This document shows, piece by piece, positions 1 through 8,197 of a stretch of DNA of 64,000 nt. The DNA is taken from NCBI RefSeq assembly GCF_037076455.1, contig NZ_AP028679.1, forward strand, positions 3,363,501 through 3,427,500, given 5' to 3'. Made by a program: the position numbers and the translations under genes. The notes under the pieces were generated by a model that saw only the letters and a program-made list of their open reading frames with translations, searched no databases and was not told the DNA's origin. This DNA comes from Desulfoferula mesophila (GTDB lineage: Bacteria > Desulfobacterota > Desulfarculia > Desulfarculales > Desulfarculaceae). How positions within the stretch are numbered: position 1 is the stretch's first letter; each line of letters opens with the position of its first letter.

Positions 1-579
1 AACAAACGAGAAACCGACGTGTCAGTGCTGTTTTTGGACGTGGCCGGCTACACCAAGATGAGCGAGCAGGTGACCGGCGAGGACATGAACTTCTTGATCG
101 AGCGCTACTTCTCCAGTTTCCTGGACGACATCTACCAGAACCACGGCGATATCAACGAGACCGCCGGGGACGGGCTGATGATCATCTTCCAGGACGACGA
201 CCCGGTGCAACACGCGGTGAACGCGGTGAACACCGCCCTGGCCGTGGAGCGCAAGGTGGCCAAGGTGAACCAGGAGTTGGCCGGGCGTTTCCAGCCGGTG
301 CGGGTCAACATCGGGGTCAACTCGGGCACCGCGCTGGTGGGCAGCTCGCGCTTCGAGGGCCTTGCGGGCACCCGCTGGACCTTCACCGCCAGCGGCTCGG
401 TGACCAACAACGCGGCGCGCATCGGCGCCCTGGCCACCGAGGGCAAGATCTTCATCGGACCGGAGACCGCCCGGCGGGTGGGGGACCGCTTCGAGATCGC
501 CGGCATCGGCCCCCAACGCCTGAAAAACGTGGCCGAGCCCTTGGAGGTGTTCCAGGTCTTGGGCGCCAGGCCGGCCTAG
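1..579 (+). CDS. Class III adenylate/guanylate cyclase, C-terminal catalytic domain (5' truncated)
   Basis: This is the catalytic domain of a class III nucleotide cyclase, which makes cAMP or cGMP from the matching triphosphate. The frame is open from base 1, so the gene begins outside the window; the GTG at 19 falls inside the first conserved strand and is not a start. The first metal-binding Asp is in FLDVAGYT, the second in GDGLMIIF, and the late Asn/Arg motif is NNAARIG. The domain ends a few residues before the stop, as is usual for single-domain C-termini. Any sensor or membrane part lies to the left. I cannot tell from the sequence whether ATP or GTP is used. A second cyclase and a cNMP-fold protein occur in this window. 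Confidence 0.88.
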   Translation, partial: NKRETDVSVLFLDVAGYTKMSEQVTGEDMNFLIERYFSSFLDDIYQNHGDINETAGDGLMIIFQDDDPVQHAVNAVNTALAVERKVAKVNQELAGRFQPVRVNIGVNSGTALVGSSRFEGLAGTRWTFTASGSVTNNAARIGALATEGKIFIGPETARRVGDRFEIAGIGPQRLKNVAEPLEVFQVLGARPA

Positions 580-600
580 GACGTCAGGCCAGCGGGGCGC

Positions 601-1227
601 TTACTTGCCCCACAACTCCTCCAGGCGCTGGTCGCGGCCGCAGCTCCAGCGGTAATACTTATAGCGGATGGGGTTCTTCTGGTAATAGTCCTGGTGATAG
701 TCCTCGGCCGGGTAAAACGGCCCGGCGGGGACTATCTCCGTGTAGACAGCCCCCAGCTTGCCGCTCTTCTCCAGGCGCTGCTTGGACTCCAGAGCCAGGC
801 GCTTCTGCTCATCGTCGTGATAGAAGATGGCCGTGCGGTACTGATTGCCCACGTCGCAGAACTGGCGGTCCTTCACCGTGGGGTCGATGTTGCGCCAGAA
901 CACATCCAACAACTGGGCGTAGGTAATCTTGGACGGATCGTAGACTACCTCCAAGGCCTCGGCGTGGCCGGTGCCCCCGGCCGACACCTCCTCGTAAGTG
1001 GGATCTTTCACCGTGCCGCCGGTGTAGCCCGAGGTGGTGGAGATTACCCCGGGCAGTTTGTCAAAGGGCGGCTCCATGCACCAAAAGCAACCGCCCGCGA
1101 AGGTGGCCGTCGCCGTCTTGCCTTGTTCGCTGCTCATATCCTTCCCCATGGCCGAGGCGCCCAACAACACGCTGGCAGCCAGAATCACGGCCCACAGCCA
1201 GTGCTGGTTTACTCGTTTCCCGCTCAT
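601..1227 (-). CDS. msrA: Peptide-methionine (S)-S-oxide reductase with signal peptide
   Basis: MsrA reduces methionine S-sulfoxide in oxidised proteins. The GCFWC motif holds the catalytic Cys47 and is followed by an MsrA-typical stretch with GYTGG and the YDPSKITY region. A C-terminal Cys in YYRWSCG (near residue 196) is a likely resolving cysteine. Residues 1-28 form a basic start plus hydrophobic segment, so the enzyme is probably exported to the periplasm; cytosolic MsrA lacks this. The 208-residue length fits the family plus a leader. It stands alone, facing away from the cyclase fragment. There is no fused MsrB domain. Confidence 0.95.
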   Translation of the reverse strand: MSGKRVNQHWLWAVILAASVLLGASAMGKDMSSEQGKTATATFAGGCFWCMEPPFDKLPGVISTTSGYTGGTVKDPTYEEVSAGGTGHAEALEVVYDPSKITYAQLLDVFWRNIDPTVKDRQFCDVGNQYRTAIFYHDDEQKRLALESKQRLEKSGKLGAVYTEIVPAGPFYPAEDYHQDYYQKNPIRYKYYRWSCGRDQRLEELWGK

Positions 1228-1330
1228 TTTTGCCTCTCGCTAAGTTCACCTACGTAATAGGATAGGTTCTTATTCGCTCCGAGGCAAATTGAGCGGGCGG
1301 CGGGGAAGGTTGGGTTGGCGGGAAAAAGCT

Positions 1331-1501
1331 TCAGCGGGACTCCAGGTCGTCTTCCTTCAGCTCCCGGCCGCAGGAGGGGCAGCGCTCCACCTCCTGCTCG
1401 TCAGGCCCGAAAAAACGGCAGCGCCAGCCCTGGGCGCCGTGCAGGTATTCGATCCAGACCTCCTGGCCGCAGGGGCAGTAGCCCACGTTGCTGAAAATCA
1501 T
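1331..1501 (-). CDS. Small zinc-ribbon-like protein
   Basis: A 56-residue protein with two cysteine pairs, CPC at residues 9-11 and CPSC near residue 42, spaced as in a small zinc ribbon. The C-terminus is acidic. I chose the ATG at 1501 because the longer reading, from 1552, adds 17 residues of low-complexity sequence that run into the cobO stop region. It lies 16 bases downstream of cobO on the same strand and may be co-transcribed. No specific function can be named. Confidence 0.6.
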   Translation of the reverse strand: MIFSNVGYCPCGQEVWIEYLHGAQGWRCRFFGPDEQEVERCPSCGRELKEDDLESR

Positions 1502-1517
1502 CGCGGCACCGCCCGGC

Positions 1518-2042
1518 CTAGAACTCCACGCCCTTTTGGGCGGCCACCCCATTGTCGGCGTGATGTTTGCGGGCCTCCATGACCGTGACCATGTCGGCCA
1601 GGTCCATGATCTTTTCCGGGCAGTCGCGGCCGGTGAGCACCAGGTGCAAACTTGGCGGCTTGTCCTTAATAAGTTGGGCCACCTCGTCGGGGTCCACGAA
1701 ACCCATGCGCATGGCGATGTTGATCTCGTCCAGGACGATCAGGTCCCAGCGGCCGGAGGCCACCTCGTCGCGGGCCATCTCCCAGCCCTGGCGGGCCGCC
1801 TCGCGGTGGGAGGTGCGGTCGGCGCCGGGCCGGATCAGCCCCTGGCCGGTAGCGCGAATCTCCACCCCGGGCAGCTTGCCCGCGGCCTCGAACTCACTGT
1901 AGCCCTTGCCGCTCTTGATGAACTGGATGATGAGGATGCGCCAACCATAGCCCGAGGCCCTGAGAACCAGCCCCAGGGCGGCGGTGGTCTTGCCCTTGCC
2001 GTCGCCGGTGTTAACCATCACCAGTCCCTTGCGCTCAGCCAT
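1518..2042 (-). CDS. cobO: Cob(I)yrinic acid a,c-diamide adenosyltransferase
   Basis: This CobO/BtuR-type enzyme transfers the adenosyl group of ATP to reduced corrinoids, giving the coenzyme B12 upper ligand. The P-loop GDGKGKTT sits at residues 13-20, followed by AALGLVLRA, and the Walker B-like segment is WDLIVLDEIN. The 174-residue length matches the family. It is cytoplasmic with no leader. Its product or salvage function would serve a strain that, as this window shows, carries a corrinoid-dependent methyltransferase set, but no other cobalamin-synthesis gene lies next to it. No B12 riboswitch was recognised in the 100 bases upstream. Confidence 0.93.
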   Translation of the reverse strand: MAERKGLVMVNTGDGKGKTTAALGLVLRASGYGWRILIIQFIKSGKGYSEFEAAGKLPGVEIRATGQGLIRPGADRTSHREAARQGWEMARDEVASGRWDLIVLDEINIAMRMGFVDPDEVAQLIKDKPPSLHLVLTGRDCPEKIMDLADMVTVMEARKHHADNGVAAQKGVEF

Positions 2043-2145
2043 GCTGTCTCCCGTGGTAGGAAAATCTCGGTTGGTTAGACATACGCTGGCCGACCAGGGG
2101 TGTCAAGCACCGCCCGGAGGAGCCGCCGGCGGGATGAGGGCGGGC

Positions 2146-2619
2146 CTAGAACAGGTCCCAGATTTCCATCTGCTTGCGCAGGGTTTTGATGAACTGCTCG
2201 GTGCGCCGCTTCAGGCGGTTCTCCAGGATACGCACCACGCCCTCCATCACCCGGTAGCCCATGGTGTGGTCGCTCTCCAAGACCTCCTTGAACTCGCTGC
2301 CCCGGATCACCAGCACCTCGCAGGGCTCGGCGCAGGCGGCCTGGGAGGTGTAGTCCAGGCCCAACAGGGAGGACCAGCCAAAGGAATAGCCGGGCTTGAC
2401 CGCGCCCAGGGAGATGGTCACCGCTGCGGATATGTCCACCTTGAGCAACACCTTCCCGCTCAGGAGCATGAAGAAGTTGTCCGCCTCTTGGCCCTGTTCG
2501 AAGACGACGTCCTTTTCCTCGTATTGTTTGCCCTGGGCCAGGGGGGCCAGCCTCTCCAGCATCTGCTCATCCAGGTTTTGCAGCAGATAGATTTGCTTCA
2601 GGTCACTGATCGAAGCCAT
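2146..2619 (-). CDS. Cyclic nucleotide-binding fold protein, no DNA-binding domain
   Basis: A 157-residue protein made almost only of one cNMP-binding (CRP-like) beta-roll. The hydrophobic core with LSGKVLLKV and the phosphate-cassette position are visible. The cassette, however, reads FGWSSLLG then YTSQAA, where cAMP binders normally have a Gly-Glu pair and an Arg before Thr/Ser-Ala. The phosphate-binding Arg is therefore absent, and it may bind another ligand or none. There is no helix-turn-helix; the C-terminus is a basic helix with RTEQFIKTLRK. It stands alone between the antiporter operon and cobO. Confidence 0.82.
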   Translation of the reverse strand: MASISDLKQIYLLQNLDEQMLERLAPLAQGKQYEEKDVVFEQGQEADNFFMLLSGKVLLKVDISAAVTISLGAVKPGYSFGWSSLLGLDYTSQAACAEPCEVLVIRGSEFKEVLESDHTMGYRVMEGVVRILENRLKRRTEQFIKTLRKQMEIWDLF

Positions 2620-2675
2620 GGCTTCTCTCCTCCCAAGTCCGTGACGGTTTGGTTTTTAGTGGCCTTGGTTTCATT

Positions 2676-4448
2676 TTAAGCCAAAAGGTAAAGCACCAAG
2701 AGCATCATCAAGGCGGCCATGGCGCCCACCCCCACCGGTAGGGCCCCCCGAGCGAAGCCTCGCTCCAGCTCCCGCTTGCGCCGCTCCAGGGGCCAGCCCC
2801 GCACCCTGAACAGCCACCACACCGGCACCAGCACCAGCTTAGCCGTGATGGCCGGAGCCTGGCGGGCAAAGCGGTTGATGGAGCCGGTGAGGCCGTTCAC
2901 CAGCCAGCGCTCGCCCGCCGCGTTGACCCCGTTGAGCCCCCAATCCACCAGGCGGTAGAAGGCCCGGCCGCCCTTGCGGTAGAACCAGTCGAAGTCCAGG
3001 TTGATGGCCCGGATCTCGGCCGGATAGTAGCCGGAGTAGATGAGCAGCACGAAGGCCAGGGCCCCGAACAGTAGCAGTTGCAGTTGCCCCACCACGTGGG
3101 CCCCGGTGTAGGGGGCGTAGTCCACCGGGAAGGGCAAAAGGGCGTACAGCGGCTGGGGGAAGACGCCGAGGCCCAGGCAGAACACGGCGGCGATGCCCAT
3201 GGCCCAGGTCATGTTCCAAGGCGGGTCGCTGGCCCGGACCCCCGAGTCGTGGCCGAAGAAGGTGAAGTAAGGCACCTTGATGCCCGCGTGGTCGATGACT
3301 CCCACCGAGGCGAACTGCAGCATGAACCAGATGGTCGTAAGGTGTTGCAGGCCCGCCGCGCTGACGATCATGGACTTGGAGACAAAGCCGCTGAACAGGG
3401 GGAAGGCGCTGATGGAGGCCGAGCCCACCATGCAGAACACAGCGGTCAGCGGCATGGTCTTGTACAGGCCGCCCAGGTCGGTGCAGCGGATGCGCCCGGT
3501 CATGGTGAGCACGCTGCCCGCGGCCATGAACAACAGGGCCTTGTAGAGGATGTGGCAAAAGGCGTGGCCCACCGTGCCGTTGATGGCCAGGGTGGTGCCG
3601 ATGCCGATGCCGCACATCATGTAGCCCACCTGGTTCATGAGGCTGTAGGAGAGCACCCGGCGGATGTCGTTTTCCAGCACCGCGTAGAAGATGGGGAAGA
3701 TGGTCATGATCGCCCCCACCCAGATGAGCACCTCGGCCCCGGCAAAGGTGCGGCACATGAGGTACACCGCGCTCTTGGTGGTGAAGGCGCTCAGGAACAC
3801 CGCCCCGGTGGGGGTGGCCTCGGGGTAGGCGTCCTTGAGCCAGGGATGCAGGGGCGGGATGGCCGCGTTCAGGGCGATGCCCAGGAAGATGAGCCAGGCC
3901 GCCGGGCCCTCCAGCTTCAGCGCCCCGATGGCGATGCCCCCTCCCCCGGCCAACAGCAGCATGATGCCCGCGAACAACAGCAGGCCGCCGAACAGATGCA
4001 CCAGGATGTAGCGCAAGGACGCCCGCCGGGCCTGGGGGGTACGCCGGGCCAGGATCAGGAAGGTGGAGGCCACGGCCATGAACTCCCAGTACACGTAGAG
4101 GCTGAACCAGTCGCCGCACAGGGTGACCCCCAAGGCGCCGCCCGCGTAGACCAGGGCCGCGCTGTGCTGCAGGTCGTCCTCCACCTTGAGGGCGAAGAGC
4201 AAGCCGATCACCGAGATGATCAGGAAGATGTAGGCAAAGACACGGCTCAGGCGGTCCAGCTTCATCAAGACGATCTGATAATCCAGGAAGCTGAAGCTCC
4301 AATAGGTGCCCAGGGGGGTGACGTACAGGGCGTAGAGGGCAAACAGGGGCAGGGCCAGCATGAAGGCCTGCTTGAAGCGCTGGGGCAGCAGCGGCACCAC
4401 GGCCGCACCCGCCAAGAACAACAGCGCCGGAGGCAGGCCGCTAATCAT
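2676..4448 (-). CDS. Mrp/Mbh-type antiporter subunit D-like protein (third copy)
   Basis: A 590-residue polytopic membrane protein of the proton-conducting NuoL/M/N-MrpD family. The central ion-channel block is recognisable, with the region HPWLKDAYPEATPTGAVFLS and the Lys/Glu residues expected in the discontinuous helices. The C-terminus is extended by a soluble stretch plus a final helix, unlike the two shorter copies at 4819 and 6304. It is the last gene of the antiporter operon, overlapping the small upstream gene by 8 bases. The role is inferred: conduction of H+ or Na+ within the antiporter complex. Assignment as D rather than A is by overall resemblance. Confidence 0.85.
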   Translation of the reverse strand: MISGLPPALLFLAGAAVVPLLPQRFKQAFMLALPLFALYALYVTPLGTYWSFSFLDYQIVLMKLDRLSRVFAYIFLIISVIGLLFALKVEDDLQHSAALVYAGGALGVTLCGDWFSLYVYWEFMAVASTFLILARRTPQARRASLRYILVHLFGGLLLFAGIMLLLAGGGGIAIGALKLEGPAAWLIFLGIALNAAIPPLHPWLKDAYPEATPTGAVFLSAFTTKSAVYLMCRTFAGAEVLIWVGAIMTIFPIFYAVLENDIRRVLSYSLMNQVGYMMCGIGIGTTLAINGTVGHAFCHILYKALLFMAAGSVLTMTGRIRCTDLGGLYKTMPLTAVFCMVGSASISAFPLFSGFVSKSMIVSAAGLQHLTTIWFMLQFASVGVIDHAGIKVPYFTFFGHDSGVRASDPPWNMTWAMGIAAVFCLGLGVFPQPLYALLPFPVDYAPYTGAHVVGQLQLLLFGALAFVLLIYSGYYPAEIRAINLDFDWFYRKGGRAFYRLVDWGLNGVNAAGERWLVNGLTGSINRFARQAPAITAKLVLVPVWWLFRVRGWPLERRKRELERGFARGALPVGVGAMAALMMLLVLYLLA

Positions 4449-4680
4449 AGTAGTCCTCCGGCCGCTTGATGAACCGGCGCAGGATCTTGGCCAGCACGAT
4501 CAGGGCCAGGTAGCACAAAAAGCCGTAGGCCGCGTAGAACTCCGGGGCCTCTTCCCAGGAAAAGTGGCCGTGCTTGGAGATGAAAAAGTCGGCCGCCAGC
4601 AGCCCGGCCAGCAAGATGTACAGCCCCACCAGCAGGCGCTTCACATTTTTGGGCTTGTCGAATATCTTCAGCTCGCGCAT
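4441..4680 (-). CDS. Small membrane protein of the antiporter operon
   Basis: A 79-residue protein with two predicted membrane helices (about residues 18-32 and 48-65) and a basic C-terminal tail rich in Arg/Lys ending in PEDYYD. It overlaps the downstream MnhD-like gene by 8 bases and follows the upstream small gene after 10 bases, so it belongs to the operon. I do not recognise a family. A role as an accessory subunit is inferred from position only. Confidence 0.65.
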   Translation of the reverse strand: MRELKIFDKPKNVKRLLVGLYILLAGLLAADFFISKHGHFSWEEAPEFYAAYGFLCYLALIVLAKILRRFIKRPEDYYD

Positions 4681-4690
4681 GGCCGCCTCC

Positions 4691-4822
4691 CTAACTCACG
4701 ACCCCGGTGAGCACCAACACCAGATACGCCACGGCCACCCCCACCAGGCTCCACAGCACCGGCCGGTAGCCGGGCTCGGCCTCGTGCTTCAGCTCGCGCA
4801 GTTCGCCTTGCTCCACGTTCAT
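4691..4822 (-). CDS. 43-residue single-span membrane protein of the antiporter operon
   Basis: A very short gene from ATG 4822 to the stop at 4691. The N-terminus is charged (EQGELRELKHEAEP) and residues 22-42 form one hydrophobic helix. Its start overlaps the stop of the preceding MnhD-like gene by 4 bases, which is the strongest support that it is translated. It would be a small stabilising subunit of the complex; that is inference. Confidence 0.55.
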   Translation of the reverse strand: MNVEQGELRELKHEAEPGYRPVLWSLVGVAVAYLVLVLTGVVS

Positions 4823-6300
4823 CCTCCGAACAGGCGGGCCACGGCCATCTGGGCCAGGCGCAGGAAGGGTTGGGGATAGAAGAACAGCACCAGGGAACAG
4901 GCCGCGGTGATCAGCGGCGGAACCCAGGCCGCGGCAGGGCCCTCGTCGCGTCCCGCCGCCCAGGCCTCCTCGGCCGGGGGCTTGAAATAGGCGCGGTACA
5001 CGACGGGCAGAAAGTAGGCCGCGTTCAAAAGCGAGCTGACCAACAGCACCACCAGCAGGGCCACCGAGCCGGCCTGCAAGCAGCCCAGGGCCAGGTACCA
5101 CTTGCTGATGAATCCGCCGGTGGGGGGCAGGCCGATGACGCTGAGGCTGCCCACCAAAAAGGCGGCCATGGTCCAGGGCATGCGCCTGCCGATGCCGCTC
5201 ATCTGGCTGACGTTCTTCTTGCCGGTGGCCACGAAGATGGCCCCGGCGCACATGAACAGAGTGATCTTGCCAAAGGCGTGCATGGCGATGTGCAGGCTGC
5301 CGCCGATCATGCCCTTGGGCGAGAGCAGGGCCAGGCCCAGCACGATGTAGCTGAGCTGGCCGATGGTGGAAAAGGCTAGGCGGCGCTTGAGCCCGTCCTG
5401 GCTCAGGGCGATCAAGGAGGCCACGATGATGGTGAAGGAGGCCACCCAGGCCACGGCCAGGCCCAGGTCCAGGCCCTTTAGCAGGTCCACCCCGAAGACG
5501 CCGGTGATGATCCGCAGGATGGAGAAGGCCCCCACCTTGACCACGGCCACGGCGTGCAGCAGGGCGCTGACCGGAGTGGGGGCCACCATGGCGGCGGGCA
5601 GCCAGGAGTGCATTGGCATCACCGCCGCCTTGGCAAATCCGAACACGAACATGAACAACAGAACCCCGGCCAGCATTGGGCTCACCTTGCCGGCCAAGAA
5701 GCCGGTGGGCGCGAAGGCCAGGGTGCCCGCCTGCTGGTAGGCGATGATCATGGCCGGCAGGGCCAGGCCGATGGAGGTGCCCATGATGTACAACAGGTAC
5801 TTGCGCCCCGAGGAGCGGGCCTCGGGGTCCTGGTGGTGGGTCACCAGGGGATAGGTGGCCAGGGAGAGCATCTCGTAGAACAGGTACATGGTGAACAGGT
5901 TGGCGCTGAAGGCCACCCCGATGGTGGCCGACAGGGCCACCGCGAAAAAGCAGAAGTAGCGGGTCTGGGAGTGCTCGTCCAGGCCGCGCATGTAGCCGAT
6001 GGAATAGGCGCTGGTCACGATCCACAGGCTGGAGGAGACCAGGGCGAATAGCAGGCCGAAGGCGTCCACCTTGAGGGCCAGGGGCGCGCCGGGCAACACC
6101 GGGGCCAGGGTGAGGCCCACCTCCCGGCCCGCCAGCACGGCGGGCAACAGCGAGGCCACCAGAAGCAGCTTGATCCCGGCGGCGGCGAAGGTCACCGTCT
6201 CGCGGGCGTTGGGGCGGCCCCGGCACAGGATGATGAGCGGCACCGCCGCCAGGGAAACCAGTACCGCCAGCAGCGGCACGATGGAGTAAGTAAGCGCCAC
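4819..6300 (-). CDS. Mrp/Mbh-type antiporter subunit D-like protein (second copy)
   Basis: A 493-residue protein with about 14 hydrophobic helices, of the NuoM/N-MrpD family. The PMHSWLPAAMVAPTPVSALL block is the conserved discontinuous-helix region with the expected His/Lys positions, and YIMGTSIG and FTMYLFYEML are typical of the family's early helices; the Glu in FYEML is the conserved TM5 glutamate. It follows the first copy after 3 bases and overlaps the 43-residue gene by 4 bases. The predicted role is ion translocation in the antiporter complex. Confidence 0.9.
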   Translation of the reverse strand: MALTYSIVPLLAVLVSLAAVPLIILCRGRPNARETVTFAAAGIKLLLVASLLPAVLAGREVGLTLAPVLPGAPLALKVDAFGLLFALVSSSLWIVTSAYSIGYMRGLDEHSQTRYFCFFAVALSATIGVAFSANLFTMYLFYEMLSLATYPLVTHHQDPEARSSGRKYLLYIMGTSIGLALPAMIIAYQQAGTLAFAPTGFLAGKVSPMLAGVLLFMFVFGFAKAAVMPMHSWLPAAMVAPTPVSALLHAVAVVKVGAFSILRIITGVFGVDLLKGLDLGLAVAWVASFTIIVASLIALSQDGLKRRLAFSTIGQLSYIVLGLALLSPKGMIGGSLHIAMHAFGKITLFMCAGAIFVATGKKNVSQMSGIGRRMPWTMAAFLVGSLSVIGLPPTGGFISKWYLALGCLQAGSVALLVVLLVSSLLNAAYFLPVVYRAYFKPPAEEAWAAGRDEGPAAAWVPPLITAACSLVLFFYPQPFLRLAQMAVARLFGG

Positions 6301-6303
6301 AGC

Positions 6304-7800
6304 CTACCCCAGCCCCGCAGGGATGATGGGCAGGATCACCCGCTCCACCAGGGGCCCGGTGGCCAGGCCCAGGGCCAGAAGACCCAGGGCGGCGGCCATC
6401 AGCGGCAGCAGCATGGACAAGGGCGCCTCGGTCAGGGCCACGGCTCCGCCCGTCTCCCCGTGCCCGTGGCCGTGGTCCAAAGGTTCGAAAAAGGCGATCT
6501 CGAACACGCGGAAGAAGAGCACCACGTTGACCAGGCTGGAGAAAATGAGCCCCGCCACGAAACCCCAGTGCCCCGCCTCCAGACCGCCCCGGATGAGGTA
6601 CCACTTGGAGAAAAAGCCGCAGGTGGGGGGCACCCCGATGACGGCCAGGGCCCCGGCGGCCAGGGCTGCCATGGTCCAGGGCATCTTCTTGAACAGCCCC
6701 TGCAGGTCCTCGAAGGCGGTGCCCCGCCGTTTCTGAAAGATGCAACCGGCGGCCAAGAACACGCAGAAGGTCATCACCGCGTCGTTGATGATGTGCAATA
6801 TGGCCCCGGTCATGGCCAGGCGGTTGCCCAGCCAGGCCCCGCCCACCATGTAGCCCACCTCGGCCACCACGATGTAGGCCAGCATGCGCTTGAGGTCGCG
6901 CTGGCCCAGGGCCATGAGCGCCCCGCCCACCATGGCCGCCACGGCCAGCCACACCACGAACTGGCTGAGCAAAACCTCGCGCAGGATGAACTCCACGGTG
7001 AACACCGAGATCATCACCCGGATCATCACGTAGACCATCACCTTGGTCATCAAGGGGGCCAAGAGGCTGGCCGCCGGGGAGGGGGCGAAGCCGTAGGCGT
7101 TGGGCAGCCAGGCGTGCAGGGGGAAAAAGGCCATCTTCATCCACAGCCCCACCAGAGTGATGGCAAAGGCGGCGGTGAGGGCCAGGGAGCCGTGCAGGGG
7201 GGCCAGAAGCCGGGCCAGGTCGGCCATGTTCAGGCTGCCGGTGACGATGTAGAGGTAGCCCACCCCCAGCAGGTAGAAGCTGGCCCCGATGGTGCCCAGG
7301 AACAGGTAGTTCAGGCTGGCCAAGGGGGCCCGCCCTCCCCCCAGGCCGATAAGGGCATAGCCGGTGAGCGAGGTGATTTCCAAGAGCACGTAGAGGTTGA
7401 AGGCGTCGCCGGTGACCACCATGCCCAGCATGCCGGTGACCGCCAGGACGTAGAGGGTGTAAAAGGGGCCGATCTTGTCGGGGTAGTCGGTGAGCACCGC
7501 CCGGTGGGCGGCCACCAGGTTGACCAGGGCCACCCAGGAGACCAGGGCGGCCACCACCGCGTTGAGGTTGTCCAGGTGGTAGACGATGCCCCAGGGCGGG
7601 GGCCAGCCGCCCAGGCGGTAGCTGATCGGGCCGTGGGCCAACACCTGGGCCAGCAGGCCGGTGGAAGCGGCGGCGGCGATGCCCAGGCCCAGCAGGGCCA
7701 GGGGCAGGCACAGGCGGGGGCGCAGCCACCCGGCCACGCTGACCATGAGCGCGGCCAGCAAAGGGCCGATCACCACCAGGGCTGGGAATTGCTCGCTCAT
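6304..7800 (-). CDS. Mrp/Mbh-type antiporter subunit D-like protein (first copy)
   Basis: A 498-residue polytopic protein of the MrpD/NuoN family. The start is the ATG at 7800, which overlaps the stop of the subunit C gene by 4 bases; the longer open frame to 8121 is a shadow of that gene. Conserved features include LYVLLEITSLTGYAL with the TM5 glutamate and FPLHAWLPNAYGFAPSPAAS in the central channel region. Together with the copies at 4819 and 2676 it gives three large antiporter-like subunits in one operon, more than the single MrpD plus MrpA of classic Mrp systems. Confidence 0.9.
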   Translation of the reverse strand: MSEQFPALVVIGPLLAALMVSVAGWLRPRLCLPLALLGLGIAAAASTGLLAQVLAHGPISYRLGGWPPPWGIVYHLDNLNAVVAALVSWVALVNLVAAHRAVLTDYPDKIGPFYTLYVLAVTGMLGMVVTGDAFNLYVLLEITSLTGYALIGLGGGRAPLASLNYLFLGTIGASFYLLGVGYLYIVTGSLNMADLARLLAPLHGSLALTAAFAITLVGLWMKMAFFPLHAWLPNAYGFAPSPAASLLAPLMTKVMVYVMIRVMISVFTVEFILREVLLSQFVVWLAVAAMVGGALMALGQRDLKRMLAYIVVAEVGYMVGGAWLGNRLAMTGAILHIINDAVMTFCVFLAAGCIFQKRRGTAFEDLQGLFKKMPWTMAALAAGALAVIGVPPTCGFFSKWYLIRGGLEAGHWGFVAGLIFSSLVNVVLFFRVFEIAFFEPLDHGHGHGETGGAVALTEAPLSMLLPLMAAALGLLALGLATGPLVERVILPIIPAGLG

Positions 7801-8195
7801 GGCTCCCTTAGCTGCTCCAGAATCTCGTCTTCTTCCAGGGTGTGGTGGCGGCGGTGGATGTTGATGACCAGGGCCAGGGCCACCCCCAGGGTGGCCACCG
7901 AGACCACGATGGCGGTGAGCATCAACACGTGGGGCAGCGGGTTGATGTAGTCCGCCGCCCGTATCGCTGCCTCGGCCCCGTGGCCAGCGCCGTGCTCGAT
8001 GATGGGGATGGTGGCCCCGTACTTGGCCCCGATGGACACGTAGAACAGGATGATGGCGGTCTGGAAGATGTTCATGCCCACGATCTTCTTGACCAGGTTG
8101 TTCTTGGCGATCATGGCCCATAGGCCGATCATCATCAGGGTGGTGTAGACCCAGTAGTTGTACTTGGTGAGAAACAGGGGAATGTAATGTTCCAT
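7797..8195 (-). CDS. mnhC: Cation/proton antiporter subunit C (MnhC/NuoK-like)
   Basis: A 132-residue protein with three hydrophobic helices, of the MnhC/NuoK family. The helix containing LVKKIVGMNIFQTAIILFY carries the conserved NuoK-type arrangement. The loop EHGAGHGAEAAIR, rich in His, lies before the last helix NPLPHVLMLTAIVVSVAT, which is the most conserved MnhC segment. The start at 8195 is preceded by the last codons of the upstream gene with only 2 bases between. Its stop overlaps the next gene by 4 bases. It is a membrane subunit of the antiporter. Confidence 0.92.
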   Translation of the reverse strand: MEHYIPLFLTKYNYWVYTTLMMIGLWAMIAKNNLVKKIVGMNIFQTAIILFYVSIGAKYGATIPIIEHGAGHGAEAAIRAADYINPLPHVLMLTAIVVSVATLGVALALVINIHRRHHTLEEDEILEQLREP

Positions 8196-8197
8196 GG

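Noticed and set aside
2043-2145. Possible cobalamin riboswitch ahead of cobO
   Set aside because: The stretch is only about 100 bases and lacks a B12-box-like sequence.
3078-4469. Long plus-strand frame opposite the third MnhD-like gene
   Set aside because: Antisense shadow in high-GC DNA; repetitive Gly/His/Gln composition.
4691-7729. A 1012-codon minus-strand frame across the antiporter genes
   Set aside because: It is a frame-shifted shadow of two MnhD-like genes, full of Gly, Arg, Pro and His as GC-rich antisense or off-frame sequence is; only its last 43 codons are supported as a separate small gene.
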